In this document: in pieces, positions 36,585 to 47,063 of the stretch
How positions within the stretch are numbered: the first letter of the stretch is position 1
How the letters are laid out: every line of letters begins with the position of its first letter
Translations under genes and position numbers: made by a program
The notes under the pieces: generated by a model
Told to the model about the DNA's origin: nothing
What the model saw: only the letters and a program-made list of their open reading frames with translations
Database searches by the model: none
Assembly: GCF_024505165.1 (NCBI RefSeq)
Contig: NZ_JANIBK010000014.1
Coordinates: 1-51,659 of the forward strand
Source: Methylomonas rivi
Lineage (GTDB): Bacteria; Pseudomonadota; Gammaproteobacteria; Methylococcales; Methylomonadaceae
DNA length: 51,659 nucleotides
Direction of reading: 5' to 3'

Positions 36585-36936
36585 AGATTCAGATATCCTG
36601 ATTGGGAATGTTCCGTGTTTAAGCGGCGTATCGATAAGACTTCTGTTGCTATTGTGAAGGCTAGCGGGGATGCGAATCAAATTTTTAGGTCGATGGGGCT
36701 AAATTTAGGATAATCCGCCTGGCGGTTCCCATTTATTCAAGGCAAAGCGCACAATCCCTCTCTTGCGGTTGTAAAAGGTTGGGCCGGCGACTGCGGGGAT
36801 GCGGGAGCTAGAACAATTGTCGGATATAATGAAGGCCAACGTTTTGATTTTGTTGGGTTAAGCTACCCTAACCTCAAGCTGCGTTTGGGATCGCCGAACC
36901 AATACGTTTTTTCTTCCCTTAACCACTTTTCTTATC
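36585..36936. other. Divergent intergenic region, Lon-related protease / DUF2721 gene
   Basis: A 352-bp stretch with no gene. A TATAAT at 36825-36830 faces the DUF2721 gene, but no good -35 stands 16-18 bp upstream. No strong structure was seen. Confidence 0.5.
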
Positions 36937-37353
36937 ATGCCCAGTCTAACCGATATTCCCACCGTATCTCTGGCGATTCAACAGGCGGTTGCGCCGGTCT
37001 TTTTGCTGACGGGTATCGGTTCGATACTCGGCGTGCTGACTAACCGCTTGGGGCGGGCGGTAGACCGGAGCCGGCGCTTGAGCGAGATAACCGCGGAACG
37101 CATGCGCAACAGCAGCCAATCCGAAATGTTGAATCTGGCCAAGCGCACGCGCTGGATTAGGCGGGCGATTACCTTGTGTACTTTATCCGCGTTATGTGTG
37201 TGTTTATCGATTGCGGCCTTGTTCGTGGCGGTGCAATTGAGGTTCGATCTTTCCGGGGCGGTTTCCTTGTTGTTCATCGCCGCCATGCTGGCCTTGATAG
37301 CTGGATTGTTGTGTTTTTTGCGGGAGATTGTTTTGGCGACGCGGGCGGCCTGA
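36937..37353 (+). CDS. DUF2721 family membrane protein
   Basis: A 138-residue integral membrane protein with three hydrophobic segments (about 15-35, 75-100 and 107-130). The stretch FLLTGIGSILGVLTNRLGRA, followed by a basic loop with DRSRRL, is the DUF2721 signature. The function of the family is unknown. It stands alone between the Lon-related protease and the PEP-CTERM surface protein. Confidence 0.85.
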   Translation: MPSLTDIPTVSLAIQQAVAPVFLLTGIGSILGVLTNRLGRAVDRSRRLSEITAERMRNSSQSEMLNLAKRTRWIRRAITLCTLSALCVCLSIAALFVAVQLRFDLSGAVSLLFIAAMLALIAGLLCFLREIVLATRAA

Positions 37354-37577
37354 TTTGCCGGGAATACAACTGTCGGAGCGGTAATTCGTAGGTCAGGGTG
37401 CGCGAAGCGTTCCCTGACAAATTTTGAAGGTCAAGGCTTCGAAATGTCGCGTAACCGCTCGGCAATTGCTCCTGCATTGTTCTACCTCCTGCAGCCATGC
37501 GGTCATAGCGCGGCAACGTGACCTACAGAGCTTAAAAATGGGGGATTACCCCGCCAGTGCGGCCTGGAAACAGGCAT

Positions 37578-37613
37578 AAAAAAACCGTCTTTCCTGTTTT
37601 GGGAAAGACGGTT
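37578..37613 (-). terminator. Strong intrinsic terminator of the PEP-CTERM gene
   Basis: The 12-bp perfect arms AACCGTCTTTCC (37583-37594) and GGAAAGACGGTT (37602-37613) enclose a 7-nt loop. On the minus strand a run of seven T follows. It begins 22 bp after the stop of the PEP-CTERM gene. Confidence 0.92.
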
Positions 37614-37635
37614 GGTATGCGACAGGCCGGTTAAT

Positions 37636-38544
37636 TTAAGCGGCCAAGCAGTCTTCGGCTTTCAGCTCGGTTTTAGCGTAACGGTTTAAGCGCCAACCCA
37701 GGAAGCCGCCGGCGAGCAATAATACGCTGGAGGGTTCGGGAACGCCGTTGTTGCCGCCGCCGTTTCCGCCGCCGTTACATTTGCTGGTGGTATCGTCGAC
37801 ACAAGCGCCCAAGCCGGATATTTTGAAATAATCGTTGCCGTAATAAGAGTCGGAAGCATTGCAAGTACCGCTTGCGCAACTGGTATAGGCGCTGACCAGC
37901 CAGTAGCTGGAGGATACGTTGCCGGCGTTGATAGCAACCGTTGGGTTCGATGGCGAGTCCAGATTCAGGTAGTTACCTATAAATACCCAGCCGCTATTTA
38001 GCAGGTCCAGAAACGACTTGTTGGTAACGTCGCCTGGGGTAGCCATTGAGCCGTTAGCACCCGTGTATGCCATTACCGAAATATCGGCGGCGCCGTTATC
38101 CCAGCCGATAGAGATTGAATTTAATGTAGTGCTTTGGTTAAAGGCGAAAAGAGCGGCATCGACATCGCCGCCGGGGGCTTCGTAGGAATCGGAATATCCC
38201 CCGTTGTTATCGAAGGCGTGGTAGGGCGAAGATGTCGAATCTTCCTGGCCTGTTGCGCCCAAACCGCCCGAATAAAGTTTTAAGTTTGCGGTTTGGAATT
38301 GTTCTTTCGTTTCGGAGCTGTCTATGTCGCCGGTGGTGGAAAAAGCCTTGACGGTGACCTCTGAGATGTCGGTATTTGCATTGGAATCGAAGGTTTGCGC
38401 GTTTCCGTAGCTGTTGCTGCCGACGCCCGAGCAACTGCCGTTGTCGCAGGAAGACGATGTAAAGCTCCAGCTATAATTAACCGTTGCATGGGCGGGTAAG
38501 GGGGCTAGTGCAGCCGCTAGTAATAGCAAGTTGAACTTATTCAT
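37636..38544 (-). CDS. PEP-CTERM exosortase-sorted surface protein (XDP1-like)
   Basis: A 302-residue exported protein with a signal peptide (about 1-21, PAHA) and a low-charge, Ser/Gly/Asn-rich body. It contains SPYHAFDNNGG and TTLNSISIGWDNGAADISVM, which resemble the exosortase-dependent surface protein XDP1 group. The C-terminus has VPEPSSVLLLAGGF, the PEP-CTERM sorting signal, with a hydrophobic stretch and basic RLNRY. By family, exosortase (XrtA) recognises this and the protein is processed and exported, often with exopolysaccharide. The tail continues 13 residues beyond the RLNRY cluster and ends DCLAA, longer than usual. It is followed by a strong terminator. The PrsT gene is the next one upstream, 230 bp away on the same strand. 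Confidence 0.88.
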   Translation of the reverse strand: MNKFNLLLLAAALAPLPAHATVNYSWSFTSSSCDNGSCSGVGSNSYGNAQTFDSNANTDISEVTVKAFSTTGDIDSSETKEQFQTANLKLYSGGLGATGQEDSTSSPYHAFDNNGGYSDSYEAPGGDVDAALFAFNQSTTLNSISIGWDNGAADISVMAYTGANGSMATPGDVTNKSFLDLLNSGWVFIGNYLNLDSPSNPTVAINAGNVSSSYWLVSAYTSCASGTCNASDSYYGNDYFKISGLGACVDDTTSKCNGGGNGGGNNGVPEPSSVLLLAGGFLGWRLNRYAKTELKAEDCLAA

Positions 38545-38747
38545 GATAATTCCTTAGTCTGATTTACTAATTTTTAAAATTTGTTCCATCTTCCGCTTTC
38601 CGGCGACTGCCTGCTATTGTCCGGAAGTGCAAGGATTAAGATTGTTTTTAATTAAGCATTTTATATGCCTAATTATATTTTTAGCCGTAATCCTTCATCT
38701 TGTTCTAAGAATGTCACGAAATTTAGGTGTCAAAACGGGCGGGTTGT

Positions 38748-38770
38748 AAAAAAATCCGACAGGTTGCCGG
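38748..38770 (-). terminator. Intrinsic terminator of prsT
   Basis: On the minus strand CCGGCA-ACC-TGTCGG (one G-T pair) is followed by ATTTTTTT. It lies 5 bp after the prsT stop codon. Confidence 0.75.
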
Positions 38771-38774
38771 TCGC

Positions 38775-41597
38775 TTAATGACTCAATTTTTCCAATAACG
38801 CCTTGGCTTGCTCAAGGCCGTTAAAGGACGGATGGGTTTTCAGCGCCTCCTCAAGTTCCTGCTTCGCTTCATCCTTGCGCCCCAATTTATCCAGCGCTAC
38901 CGCGATGTGATAGCGGATTTCCGGATTTTGCGACATGCGGGAATGCGCGCTACGTAAATAATGCAGGCCTTGTTCCGGTTTGCCGGTGTTGACCAGTATC
39001 CAGCCCAGGGTATCGTTGCCGGCGGCTTGTTCAGGGGCTAATTGTTGAGCTTTTTCGGCGTAGGACAGAGCCTTATTGTTGCCGGTGCTGAAATAAATGT
39101 AGGCCAGATTGTTCAAGAATTGCGGCTCGTTGGGATATAGGGATAGTAAAAATTCATAGTGCTTTTGCGCCTCCTTGAGCTTGCCTTGCTGTAATTGTTC
39201 CTCGGCCAGTGCCGCTATCGGCACCAGATCCTTGGGGTGCTTTTTTGTCCACTGCGACAACAAGCCGAAGGCTTTTTCGTTTTGTCCGGTTTGTTTATGG
39301 CTTTGATACAACTTCATCAATAAGGCGGTATCGGGTTCCAGGTCGAAGGCGGTTTGGTAACGCTCGGCCGCCAGACTGAAGTTTTTGTCCTGCATGGCGA
39401 TGTCGCCCAGTAATCTGTGCGGAAAGCCGCGTTGCGGATATTCCTTGAGCAAATTATTGGCGCGGCTGATGGCAAAAACCGGTTTGCCGTGATAGAGCTC
39501 CATTTCCGTCAGCGCAATTTGAGAGGGAATGTGTTTTTCGTCCGCTACCAAGGCTTTTTTCAGGGTTTTGATGGCGTCAGGATAATCGCCGGCCTGTATT
39601 TGGTAACGGGCGACCGTGTAAAGTTTTTTGACATTCAAACGGGCTTGATCGGCCATGCGCCGATAGACGCTCAGGGCTTTTTCGCGGTTATCGGAGGCCA
39701 GATAGCTGCGCGCCAGGGCTTGCAAGAGTTGCGGGTTTTCCCGGTCTATCAATTCCGCCGCTTCGCCGATGGCGAGGGCTTCCAGGGCTCGCCCGGTTTT
39801 GAGTTTTAAGTCCATCTGCGCCAGCAACACCGGCATGGATTTCGGGTCGAGTATGCGGGCTTTGTCCAGCCATTGATTGGCGGAGTCGTTATTACCGGCG
39901 GCTTGATCGACCGTCGATAACTCAATCAACACCGCAATATTGTCCGGAAACTGTTGGTTAAGTTTTAGCAAGCGTTGCTTGGCCGGATCGATTTTTTTCT
40001 CGGCGACATCCAGTTTGCTTAGGTTGATGTGGGCGGTGATAAAGGCCGGATCGAGCTCGACCGCCTTTTCAAAACTGCGTCGGGCTTGTTTCAAATTTTG
40101 CGTGGCCGCTTGGGCGGTGCCCAGTAAATTCAAAAGTGTAAGATTTTTCGACATTTTGTCGTGCAGGCCTTGAGCTACCCGCAAGGCTTTTTGGCCTTCG
40201 CCATTCCTAATATAGATGGCAACCAACGGAATGCCGGCCTGGGTGTTGCCTGGATTTTTTTGGATGGCGGTCTCCAACTCCTGGATGGCGAGGGTTTCCT
40301 GGCCCATGGACAAGCGGTTGAGGCCGACTTCCGCGTGTATGCTTTCGCTGCCGCCTTCGCCGGCCGAGGCTTTTTCCAGCAAGTCATTGGCTTGGTCGTG
40401 TTTGCCGACGTTCATGTACGCGGTGCCGAGCAGAAACAGCAGGCGGTGGTCGTTGGGGTGGCTGGCGACGACGGGCCGGAGCAGGTCGATGACCGTTTCG
40501 GGTTCGTTTTTATTCAGCAGTATCGACGCCAACAATTTGTAGGGTCCGGGTTGTCCCGGATAATTCTTGACATATTGGCGCAGGTATTCGGCCGCCAAAT
40601 CGAAGCGTTGCAGGCTGTAGTTGACCAAGCCGGACAGCATCAGAGTCTGGCTGTGTTGAGTCAGGTATTCCGGTTTGACCGCGACGATAATGTCGGCGGC
40701 CGCTTCCAGTTCCTTGATGGAGGCTTCTTTTTGGCCGTTGCGGGCCAGTAACACGGCATGCAGATAAGCGGCCTTGGGGTCGAAAGGGTAGTGTTCCCTT
40801 AAATAGGCCAAATCCTCGGTGGCGCGCTGGTCCTGGTGCAAGTCCATCAGGACGCCGGCCCTGGCGATACGGGCGTCCTGGTAATCCGGCATCAGTTCTA
40901 TGGCTTTGTCATAGTCTTTAACCGCATTTTCCAGGTCGGCCTGCACATGTTTGATGGTGCCGTTGACATACCAGTTACCCGCATTGCCGGGCTGCATGGC
41001 CATGGCTTTATCGACGGCCTGCGTGGCGCCGGCCAGATCGTTGCGGCGAAGCAGTGCATTGGCCCGGCCGATGACGGCATCGACTCTACCGGGGTCGATT
41101 TGCGCCGCCATGTCGTATTCGTTCAAGGCTTCGCTAATCTGATTGAGCTGTAAATAGGCATGGCCGCGAAACACGTGCAAATCCGGTTGTAATTGGCGGT
41201 TGAATTGGCTGGGTTGGATTTCCTTCAATAAGGGATTGTATTTGAGCTGATACAAATACAATTGGGCCAAGGCTTTGACGGTTAACGATCTGTCCGCGCC
41301 CAATTGGTTGGCCAGATTGAGGTGGACTTCCGCTTCGGAAAGCGATTTTTTTTGTAAAAAAAGTTCGCCCAGCAGGATGTGTGCCGCCACATATTTCGGG
41401 TTTTGCTGCAGCGCGTTTCTCAATTCGATGATGGCGGCATCGATATCCGGTTTTCTGGCGGCAACCAAGGCATCTTCATAATATTTGCCGGCCAGATTTT
41501 CGTCGGCCATCCCGGTAACGGGGAGGTTGAGGGCGGAAGCCAGGAATAGGCCGGCTAATAAGGTTGAAGCGGTTTTGGATTTCGGTAGAGTGGGCAT
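38775..41597 (-). CDS. prsT: XrtA/PEP-CTERM system TPR-repeat protein PrsT
   Basis: A 940-residue protein with an N-terminal signal peptide or anchor (about 1-31) and about 20 consecutive tetratricopeptide repeats, seen as repeating W/Y-x-LG-x-A-x-P blocks. The length and layout (AGKYYEDALVAARKPDIDAA at the start) match the PrsT lipoprotein-like TPR protein of exosortase A/PEP-CTERM systems, which belongs to exopolysaccharide assembly loci. No other exosortase or EPS genes are in the window, so the locus is split or extends elsewhere. It diverges from parC across a 181-bp gap. Confidence 0.88.
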   Translation of the reverse strand: MPTLPKSKTASTLLAGLFLASALNLPVTGMADENLAGKYYEDALVAARKPDIDAAIIELRNALQQNPKYVAAHILLGELFLQKKSLSEAEVHLNLANQLGADRSLTVKALAQLYLYQLKYNPLLKEIQPSQFNRQLQPDLHVFRGHAYLQLNQISEALNEYDMAAQIDPGRVDAVIGRANALLRRNDLAGATQAVDKAMAMQPGNAGNWYVNGTIKHVQADLENAVKDYDKAIELMPDYQDARIARAGVLMDLHQDQRATEDLAYLREHYPFDPKAAYLHAVLLARNGQKEASIKELEAAADIIVAVKPEYLTQHSQTLMLSGLVNYSLQRFDLAAEYLRQYVKNYPGQPGPYKLLASILLNKNEPETVIDLLRPVVASHPNDHRLLFLLGTAYMNVGKHDQANDLLEKASAGEGGSESIHAEVGLNRLSMGQETLAIQELETAIQKNPGNTQAGIPLVAIYIRNGEGQKALRVAQGLHDKMSKNLTLLNLLGTAQAATQNLKQARRSFEKAVELDPAFITAHINLSKLDVAEKKIDPAKQRLLKLNQQFPDNIAVLIELSTVDQAAGNNDSANQWLDKARILDPKSMPVLLAQMDLKLKTGRALEALAIGEAAELIDRENPQLLQALARSYLASDNREKALSVYRRMADQARLNVKKLYTVARYQIQAGDYPDAIKTLKKALVADEKHIPSQIALTEMELYHGKPVFAISRANNLLKEYPQRGFPHRLLGDIAMQDKNFSLAAERYQTAFDLEPDTALLMKLYQSHKQTGQNEKAFGLLSQWTKKHPKDLVPIAALAEEQLQQGKLKEAQKHYEFLLSLYPNEPQFLNNLAYIYFSTGNNKALSYAEKAQQLAPEQAAGNDTLGWILVNTGKPEQGLHYLRSAHSRMSQNPEIRYHIAVALDKLGRKDEAKQELEEALKTHPSFNGLEQAKALLEKLSH

Positions 41598-41778
41598 GTC
41601 GGCAACGGGCTGAAGTGACTATCGCTATAGCATAACGTCAAAGCGGATTGAAAAATAGCTTATGGATATAAACCGGTAATTGATCGGGGTTGCCAAGCTT
41701 TCCGCTCAAGCGCTTCCATCATGCGGTATCATTCCCGTCATTATCGACTATCTCTTAAGATTGGATTTTTGACACAGC

Positions 41779-44025
41779 ATGGGCGCACAGGAAAACTTCG
41801 AACAACTGCCGTTAAAGGAATTCACCGAAAAAGCCTACCTGGATTATTCCATGTACGTGATTTTGGACCGGGCTTTGCCGCATATCGGCGACGGACTTAA
41901 ACCGGTGCAACGGCGCATCGTGTACGCCATGTCGGAATTGGGCCTGACCGCGCTGGCCAAGTATAAAAAGTCGGCTCGCACCGTCGGCGACGTGCTGGGT
42001 AAATACCACCCGCACGGCGACTCGGCCTGCTACGAGGCCATGGTGTTGATGGCGCAGGACTTTTCCTACCGCTATCCCTTGATAGACGGCCAGGGCAACT
42101 GGGGTTCGCCCGACGATCCCAAGTCCTTCGCGGCGATGCGGTACACCGAATCGCGGTTGACCGCCTACGCGCAAACCTTGCTCAGCGAGTTGGGGCAGGG
42201 CACGGTGGACTGGACCGACAATTTCGACGGCACGCTGAAAGAACCCAGCCTGCTGCCGGCCCGGCTGCCGAATGTATTGCTTAACGGCACCATGGGCATC
42301 GCGGTGGGCATGGCCACCGACATTCCGCCGCATAATTTGCGGGAAGTGGCCAACGCCTGTCTGCAATTGTTGGACGATCCGCAAACGCCGCTGGAGGGTT
42401 TGCTTGAACACGTCAAAGGTCCGGATTATCCGACCGACGCCGAAATCGTCACCTCCAGCGCCGACATTCAAAAACTGTATCTTACCGGTAACGGTTCGGT
42501 GAAGATGCGCGCCAAATACGAGCTGGAAGAGGGCAATATCGTCATCACCGCGCTGCCGCATCAAGTGTCCGGCGCCAAGTTGCTGGAACAGATCGCCGCG
42601 CAGATGCTGGCGAAAAAGCTGCCGATGATCGAAGATTTGCGCGACGAATCCGATCACGAAAATCCCACCCGCTTGCTGATCATCCCCAAAACCAAGCGCA
42701 TCGACGTCGACGCGGTGATGTCGCATTTGTTCGCCACTACCGATCTGGAGAAAAATTACCGGGTCAATATGAACATGATCGGCCTGAACGGTAAGCCGCA
42801 GGTGAAAAATCTGCGGATGATTCTGACCGAATGGATCAGTTTCCGTACCGAAACCGTGCGCCGCCGCTTGCAGCACCGCTTGGACAAAGTGCTGGCGCGC
42901 CTGCATATTCTGGAAGGTTTATTGATCGCCTATCTGAATATCGACGAAGTGATCGCCATCATCCGCACTGAAGACCATCCCAAGCCGGTACTGATGGCGC
43001 GTTTCGGTTTGACCGATATTCAGGCCGAAGCGATTCTGGAATTGAAATTGCGCCACTTGGCCAAGCTGGAGGAGATGAAAATCCGCGGCGAGCAGGACGA
43101 ACTGGAACAGGAACGGCAGGCCTTGGAGAAAACCCTGGGCTCCGAGCGCTTGCTGAATCGGCTGATTCGTAAGGAAATCGAACGGGACGCGGAAAAATAC
43201 GGCGACGCCCGCCGCTCGCCCATCGTCGCCCGCGAAGCCGCGCAAGCGCTGGACACCACCGAGCTGGTCGCCAACGAACCGGTCACCATTATCCTGTCGC
43301 AAAAAGGCTGGATCCGCGCTGCCAAGGGCTACGACATAGAAGTCGAAACCCTCAATTACCGGGCCGGCGACGGTTATTTATCCGCCGCCAAGGGCCGTAC
43401 CACCCAGCCGGCTTATGTGCTGGATTCCACCGGCCGGGTGTACGCCATCGCCACCCACGATTTGCCGTCGGCGCGCAGCCAGGGCGAACCGTTGACCGGG
43501 CGCTTGAATCCGCCGCCCGGCAGTTTGTTTACCGATGTGTTCAGCGGCCAACCGGACGATTGGGTGTTGATGGCCAGCAATGCCGGTTACGGTTTTCGGG
43601 TACAACTGAAAGAGCTGTACAGCAAAAACAAGGCCGGCAAGGCGGTTTTGAGTTTGCCGGCCGGGGCAAAAGTCATGACCCCGACCGCCATACCGCATGC
43701 CGGCGATTTGCTGGCCGTGGCTACCCTGCAAGGCCGCTTGCTGATTTTTGCCGCCCAGGATTTACCGGAGCTGGCGAAGGGCAAGGGCAATAAATTGATT
43801 CAAATCCCGCCCGCCGACCTTGCCGCCGGCAAGGATGCGGTGGTTGCAGCCGCGGCATTGCCGGTGGGCGGCGAGTTGAAAATCGTCTCCGGCAAGCGGC
43901 ATGTGACTTTAAAGGGCGTGGACATCGCACAATACAGCGGCAACCGCGCCAATCGCGGTGCCGCCTTGCCGCGCGGCTTTCAAAAGGTGGACGGTTTGGA
44001 GGCGGTGCAAGCCAAGGCTGAGTAG
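41779..44025 (+). CDS. parC: DNA topoisomerase IV subunit A
   Basis: A 748-residue type IIA topoisomerase subunit that decatenates daughter chromosomes together with ParE. The active-site tyrosine is Tyr122 in RYTESRL. The quinolone-resistance region reads [14 protein letters not shown], with the susceptible-type Ser82 and Glu86 (E. coli Ser80/Glu84). The C-terminal beta-pinwheel is shorter than in GyrA and lacks a GyrA box, which supports ParC rather than GyrA. parE is not adjacent. A GC hairpin (44070-44098) follows. Confidence 0.96.
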   Translation: MGAQENFEQLPLKEFTEKAYLDYSMYVILDRALPHIGDGLKPVQRRIVYAMSELGLTALAKYKKSARTVGDVLGKYHPHGDSACYEAMVLMAQDFSYRYPLIDGQGNWGSPDDPKSFAAMRYTESRLTAYAQTLLSELGQGTVDWTDNFDGTLKEPSLLPARLPNVLLNGTMGIAVGMATDIPPHNLREVANACLQLLDDPQTPLEGLLEHVKGPDYPTDAEIVTSSADIQKLYLTGNGSVKMRAKYELEEGNIVITALPHQVSGAKLLEQIAAQMLAKKLPMIEDLRDESDHENPTRLLIIPKTKRIDVDAVMSHLFATTDLEKNYRVNMNMIGLNGKPQVKNLRMILTEWISFRTETVRRRLQHRLDKVLARLHILEGLLIAYLNIDEVIAIIRTEDHPKPVLMARFGLTDIQAEAILELKLRHLAKLEEMKIRGEQDELEQERQALEKTLGSERLLNRLIRKEIERDAEKYGDARRSPIVAREAAQALDTTELVANEPVTIILSQKGWIRAAKGYDIEVETLNYRAGDGYLSAAKGRTTQPAYVLDSTGRVYAIATHDLPSARSQGEPLTGRLNPPPGSLFTDVFSGQPDDWVLMASNAGYGFRVQLKELYSKNKAGKAVLSLPAGAKVMTPTAIPHAGDLLAVATLQGRLLIFAAQDLPELAKGKGNKLIQIPPADLAAGKDAVVAAAALPVGGELKIVSGKRHVTLKGVDIAQYSGNRANRGAALPRGFQKVDGLEAVQAKAE

Positions 44026-44069
44026 CCGCCCGGTACAAAACGAACGCTAAACGGCTGCCGGCAAGTACG

Positions 44070-44098
44070 CGTCCGGCCGATGAGCATCCGGCCGGACG
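44070..44098. terminator. GC-rich hairpin after parC
   Basis: CGTCCGGCCG and CGGCCGGACG form a perfect 10-bp stem with a 9-nt loop, 45 bp after the parC stop. No T-run follows, so it may be a Rho-assisted or transcript-stabilising hairpin rather than a classic terminator. Confidence 0.4.
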
Positions 44099-44196
44099 AA
44101 GCCCATGAAAACGGTCATCGAATGAGCAAGGTCCATGATTAGGGTTCGACAAGTCGTTTCTCGGTTATTAAACTTCCCTATAAACATGGGGGAATA

Positions 44197-47016
44197 ATGG
44201 CTGGCTGGTTAAATGCATTAATTGAAGTTTCAAGCAGTTTCATGCCTCACGGCGCCTGCTACTTATGGCAGCCGGCGGTTTTATGGCTGCATGTGGTCAG
44301 CGATACCCTCATCGTGCTGGCCTATTACTCCATTCCGTTTGCGTTGATGTATTTTGTCTATAAACGCGCGGATTTAATGTATCGCTGGATATTCGTGTTG
44401 TTCGGGGCGTTTATCCTGCTGTGCGGCACCACGCATTTATTAAGCATCTGGACAATTTGGCATCCCGATTATTGGTTGGAAGGCTTGGTTAAACTGGCGA
44501 CGGCGCTGGTTTCCATTGTTACCGCCGGCTTGATATGGCCGTTGATTCCGCGGTTATTGCGGCTGCCGAGCCCGGCGGCCTTGAAAGCCAGCGACACCTA
44601 TATGCGGGCTATTTTCGATGCCACCCCGGATGCCATGCTGATCAGCAACGAGCGGGGCATTATCACCATGGTCAATCATCAATGCGAAAGCTTGTTGGGC
44701 TATCGGGCCGACGAGTTGGTCGGCCAATCCATCGAAATGCTGGTGCCTGAATCCCTGCGGGCCAAACATGTTCTATTGCGGGAACAGTTTAAAACGATGC
44801 CGAGCGTTAAAGCCATGGGAGCGGGCCGGGTGGTTAAGGCGCTAAAAAAAGATAATTCGGAATTCGACGTCGAAATCAGTCTCAGCCCCATACGGACCGA
44901 ACAAGGTTTGTTTTTTGCCAGCGCCTTGCGGGACATTACCCAGCGCAAGCTGATGGAAGACGGGCTACGGGCCAGCGAAGAACGCTTCAGGCTGATGGCC
45001 AATGCCTCGCCGGCCATGATCTGGATTACCGATGTCAACGGCAAACCGAGTTTCGTCAATCAAACCTGGCTGGACTTTGTCGGGATAGACTTCGAACAAG
45101 CCGTCAGTTACGAAAGTTGGATTCAATTTATTCATCCGGACGATAGAGATACCGTATTTGCCGAATACTACAAAAACGTATTCGATCAAAAACCCATCGT
45201 CACCGAGTACCGCATGCGCCGGGCCCGGGGCGATTGGCGCTGGATACTCGACCATGGCGTACCGATCCACGATGAAAAAGGCGCGTTTGCCGGCTACATC
45301 GGCTCGGCGTTCGATATTACCGAGCGGAAACAGGCGGAAGCCGACTTCCGTATCGCCGCCACCGCCTTCGAATCCCAAGAAGCGATGGTGATTACCGACC
45401 CTAGGGCAGTGATATTGCGGGTGAACAAAACCTTTACCGAGTCCACCGGATATTCCGCCGAGGAGGCGGTGGGGCAAAATATCAGCATCTTGAAATCGGG
45501 GAGGCATGATCGGGAATTTTATGCCGATATGTGGCGCAGCCTGATGAATAACGGCACCTGGCAAGGCGAAATTTGGGACAAGCGTAAAAATAACCAAGTT
45601 TATCCGAAATGGCTGACCATTACGGCCGTTAAGGACGAAACGGGCAAGGTTACGCATTACGTGGGCACGCATATCGATATCAGCGACCGTAAGGCCGCGG
45701 AAGACGAAATCAAGAATTTGGCCTTTTACGATCCGCTGACGCAATTGCCGAACCGGCGTTTGTTGCTGGACCGGTTACAACAAGCCTTGGCCACGCATGC
45801 CCGGAAACAAGTATTCGGGGCCTTGTTTTTTCTGGATCTGGACCATTTTAAAAATCTGAACGATACCCTGGGGCACGAAAAAGGCGATCAAATGCTGCGG
45901 CAGGTAGCGGACCGCCTATCATCCTGCATTCGCGAATGCGACACCGTGGCTCGCCTGGGAGGGGACGAATTTGTGGTGATGCTGAAGGAATTGGGTGCAA
46001 AAAGCGCGGAAGCGGCCGTGCAGGCGGAAATCATCGGGGAAAAAATTCTGCAGGCATTGAATAAGACTTACCGGATCGACGGTTACGAGCACCACAACAC
46101 CTCCAGTATCGGGGCGACGCTGTTTAGCGACCAGTCCATCGGTACCGACGAGTTGCTTAAGCAGGCCGACATAGCCATGTACCAGGCCAAGGCGGCCGGG
46201 CGCAACAATCTGCGTTTTTTCGATCCGGCGATGCAGGCCTCCATTATTGCCCGCACCGCCATGGAACAAGCCTTGCACGAAGCCCTGGACGCCAAGCAGT
46301 TCAGGATTTTTTACCAGCCGCAAGTGGATGCCGAAGGCAGTATCGATGGGGCCGAGGCGCTTTTGCGCTGGGAGCATCCCAAGCAAGGCATGGTGCCTCC
46401 GGCGAATTTCATCCCGCTGGCCGAGGAAACCGGACTAATCTTGCCGCTGGGCCATTGCGTATTGGAACACACCTGCGAGCAGTTGGTGAAATGGTCCCGC
46501 CAGCCCAAGCTGGCCGAGTTGACTGTTGCCGTCAACGTCAGCATACGGCAGTTTCGGCAAGAGGATTTCGCCGACCAGGTGTTGGCGGTTTTGGCTAAAA
46601 CCGGAGCCAACCCGGCCAGGCTCAAATTGGAGCTGACCGAAAGCATTCTGGCGTTGGATTTGCCGGACATCAAATCGAAAATGGGCCGCTTAAAAACCCA
46701 AGGGGTGACGTTTTCGCTGGACGATTTCGGTACCGGCTACTCTTCGCTGGCTTATTTGAAGCAATTGCCGCTGGACCAATTAAAAATCGACCGGAGTTTT
46801 GTCAGAGACATTTTGGACGATGCCAATGACGCGGCGATTGCCAAAATGATTATCGCGCTGGCCGCCAGCATGGGATTGCAAGTCATCGCCGAAGGGGTGG
46901 AAACCGCGCCGCAAAAAGATAAGCTGTTCGCTCTCGGTTGCTTCAATTACCAAGGCTATCTGTTCGGTAAGCCGCTGCCTATCGAGCAATTCGAAGCGTT
47001 GCTCACTGGCCGCTAA
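44197..47016 (+). CDS. Ethylene-binding-domain PAS-GGDEF-EAL protein (c-di-GMP turnover)
   Basis: A 939-residue membrane sensor. Residues 25-115 form three hydrophobic helices matching the ethylene-binding domain of plant ETR1 and cyanobacterial Etr1. Asp36, Tyr43, Ile46, Pro47, Ile73, Cys76 and His80 correspond to ETR1 Asp25, Tyr32, Ile35, Pro36, Ile62, Cys65 and His69 with a constant offset of 11. Cys and His are the copper ligands there. About three PAS domains follow (about 130-510). The GGDEF domain has an intact GGDEF (588-592) and an RECD I-site five residues before it. The EAL domain has EALLRW (720-725) and DDFGTGYSSL. Both cyclase and phosphodiesterase sites look intact, so the net activity is unknown. 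Confidence 0.9.
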   Translation: MAGWLNALIEVSSSFMPHGACYLWQPAVLWLHVVSDTLIVLAYYSIPFALMYFVYKRADLMYRWIFVLFGAFILLCGTTHLLSIWTIWHPDYWLEGLVKLATALVSIVTAGLIWPLIPRLLRLPSPAALKASDTYMRAIFDATPDAMLISNERGIITMVNHQCESLLGYRADELVGQSIEMLVPESLRAKHVLLREQFKTMPSVKAMGAGRVVKALKKDNSEFDVEISLSPIRTEQGLFFASALRDITQRKLMEDGLRASEERFRLMANASPAMIWITDVNGKPSFVNQTWLDFVGIDFEQAVSYESWIQFIHPDDRDTVFAEYYKNVFDQKPIVTEYRMRRARGDWRWILDHGVPIHDEKGAFAGYIGSAFDITERKQAEADFRIAATAFESQEAMVITDPRAVILRVNKTFTESTGYSAEEAVGQNISILKSGRHDREFYADMWRSLMNNGTWQGEIWDKRKNNQVYPKWLTITAVKDETGKVTHYVGTHIDISDRKAAEDEIKNLAFYDPLTQLPNRRLLLDRLQQALATHARKQVFGALFFLDLDHFKNLNDTLGHEKGDQMLRQVADRLSSCIRECDTVARLGGDEFVVMLKELGAKSAEAAVQAEIIGEKILQALNKTYRIDGYEHHNTSSIGATLFSDQSIGTDELLKQADIAMYQAKAAGRNNLRFFDPAMQASIIARTAMEQALHEALDAKQFRIFYQPQVDAEGSIDGAEALLRWEHPKQGMVPPANFIPLAEETGLILPLGHCVLEHTCEQLVKWSRQPKLAELTVAVNVSIRQFRQEDFADQVLAVLAKTGANPARLKLELTESILALDLPDIKSKMGRLKTQGVTFSLDDFGTGYSSLAYLKQLPLDQLKIDRSFVRDILDDANDAAIAKMIIALAASMGLQVIAEGVETAPQKDKLFALGCFNYQGYLFGKPLPIEQFEALLTGR

Positions 47017-47063
47017 ACCGCGGGTTTTCTTCGGGCCGCTGTATTAAAGGCGGGATAAACGGC

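Noticed and set aside
38545-38774. Sigma-54 promoter upstream of the PEP-CTERM gene
   Set aside because: PEP-CTERM genes are often under PrsR/sigma-54, but no GG-N10-GC pair of the right form was found. Only a weak AT-rich inverted repeat (38651-38673) is present.
41812-42906. Minus-strand open frame of 364 codons opposite parC
   Set aside because: It is antisense to parC, has a composition typical of a shadow frame, and has no ribosome binding site.
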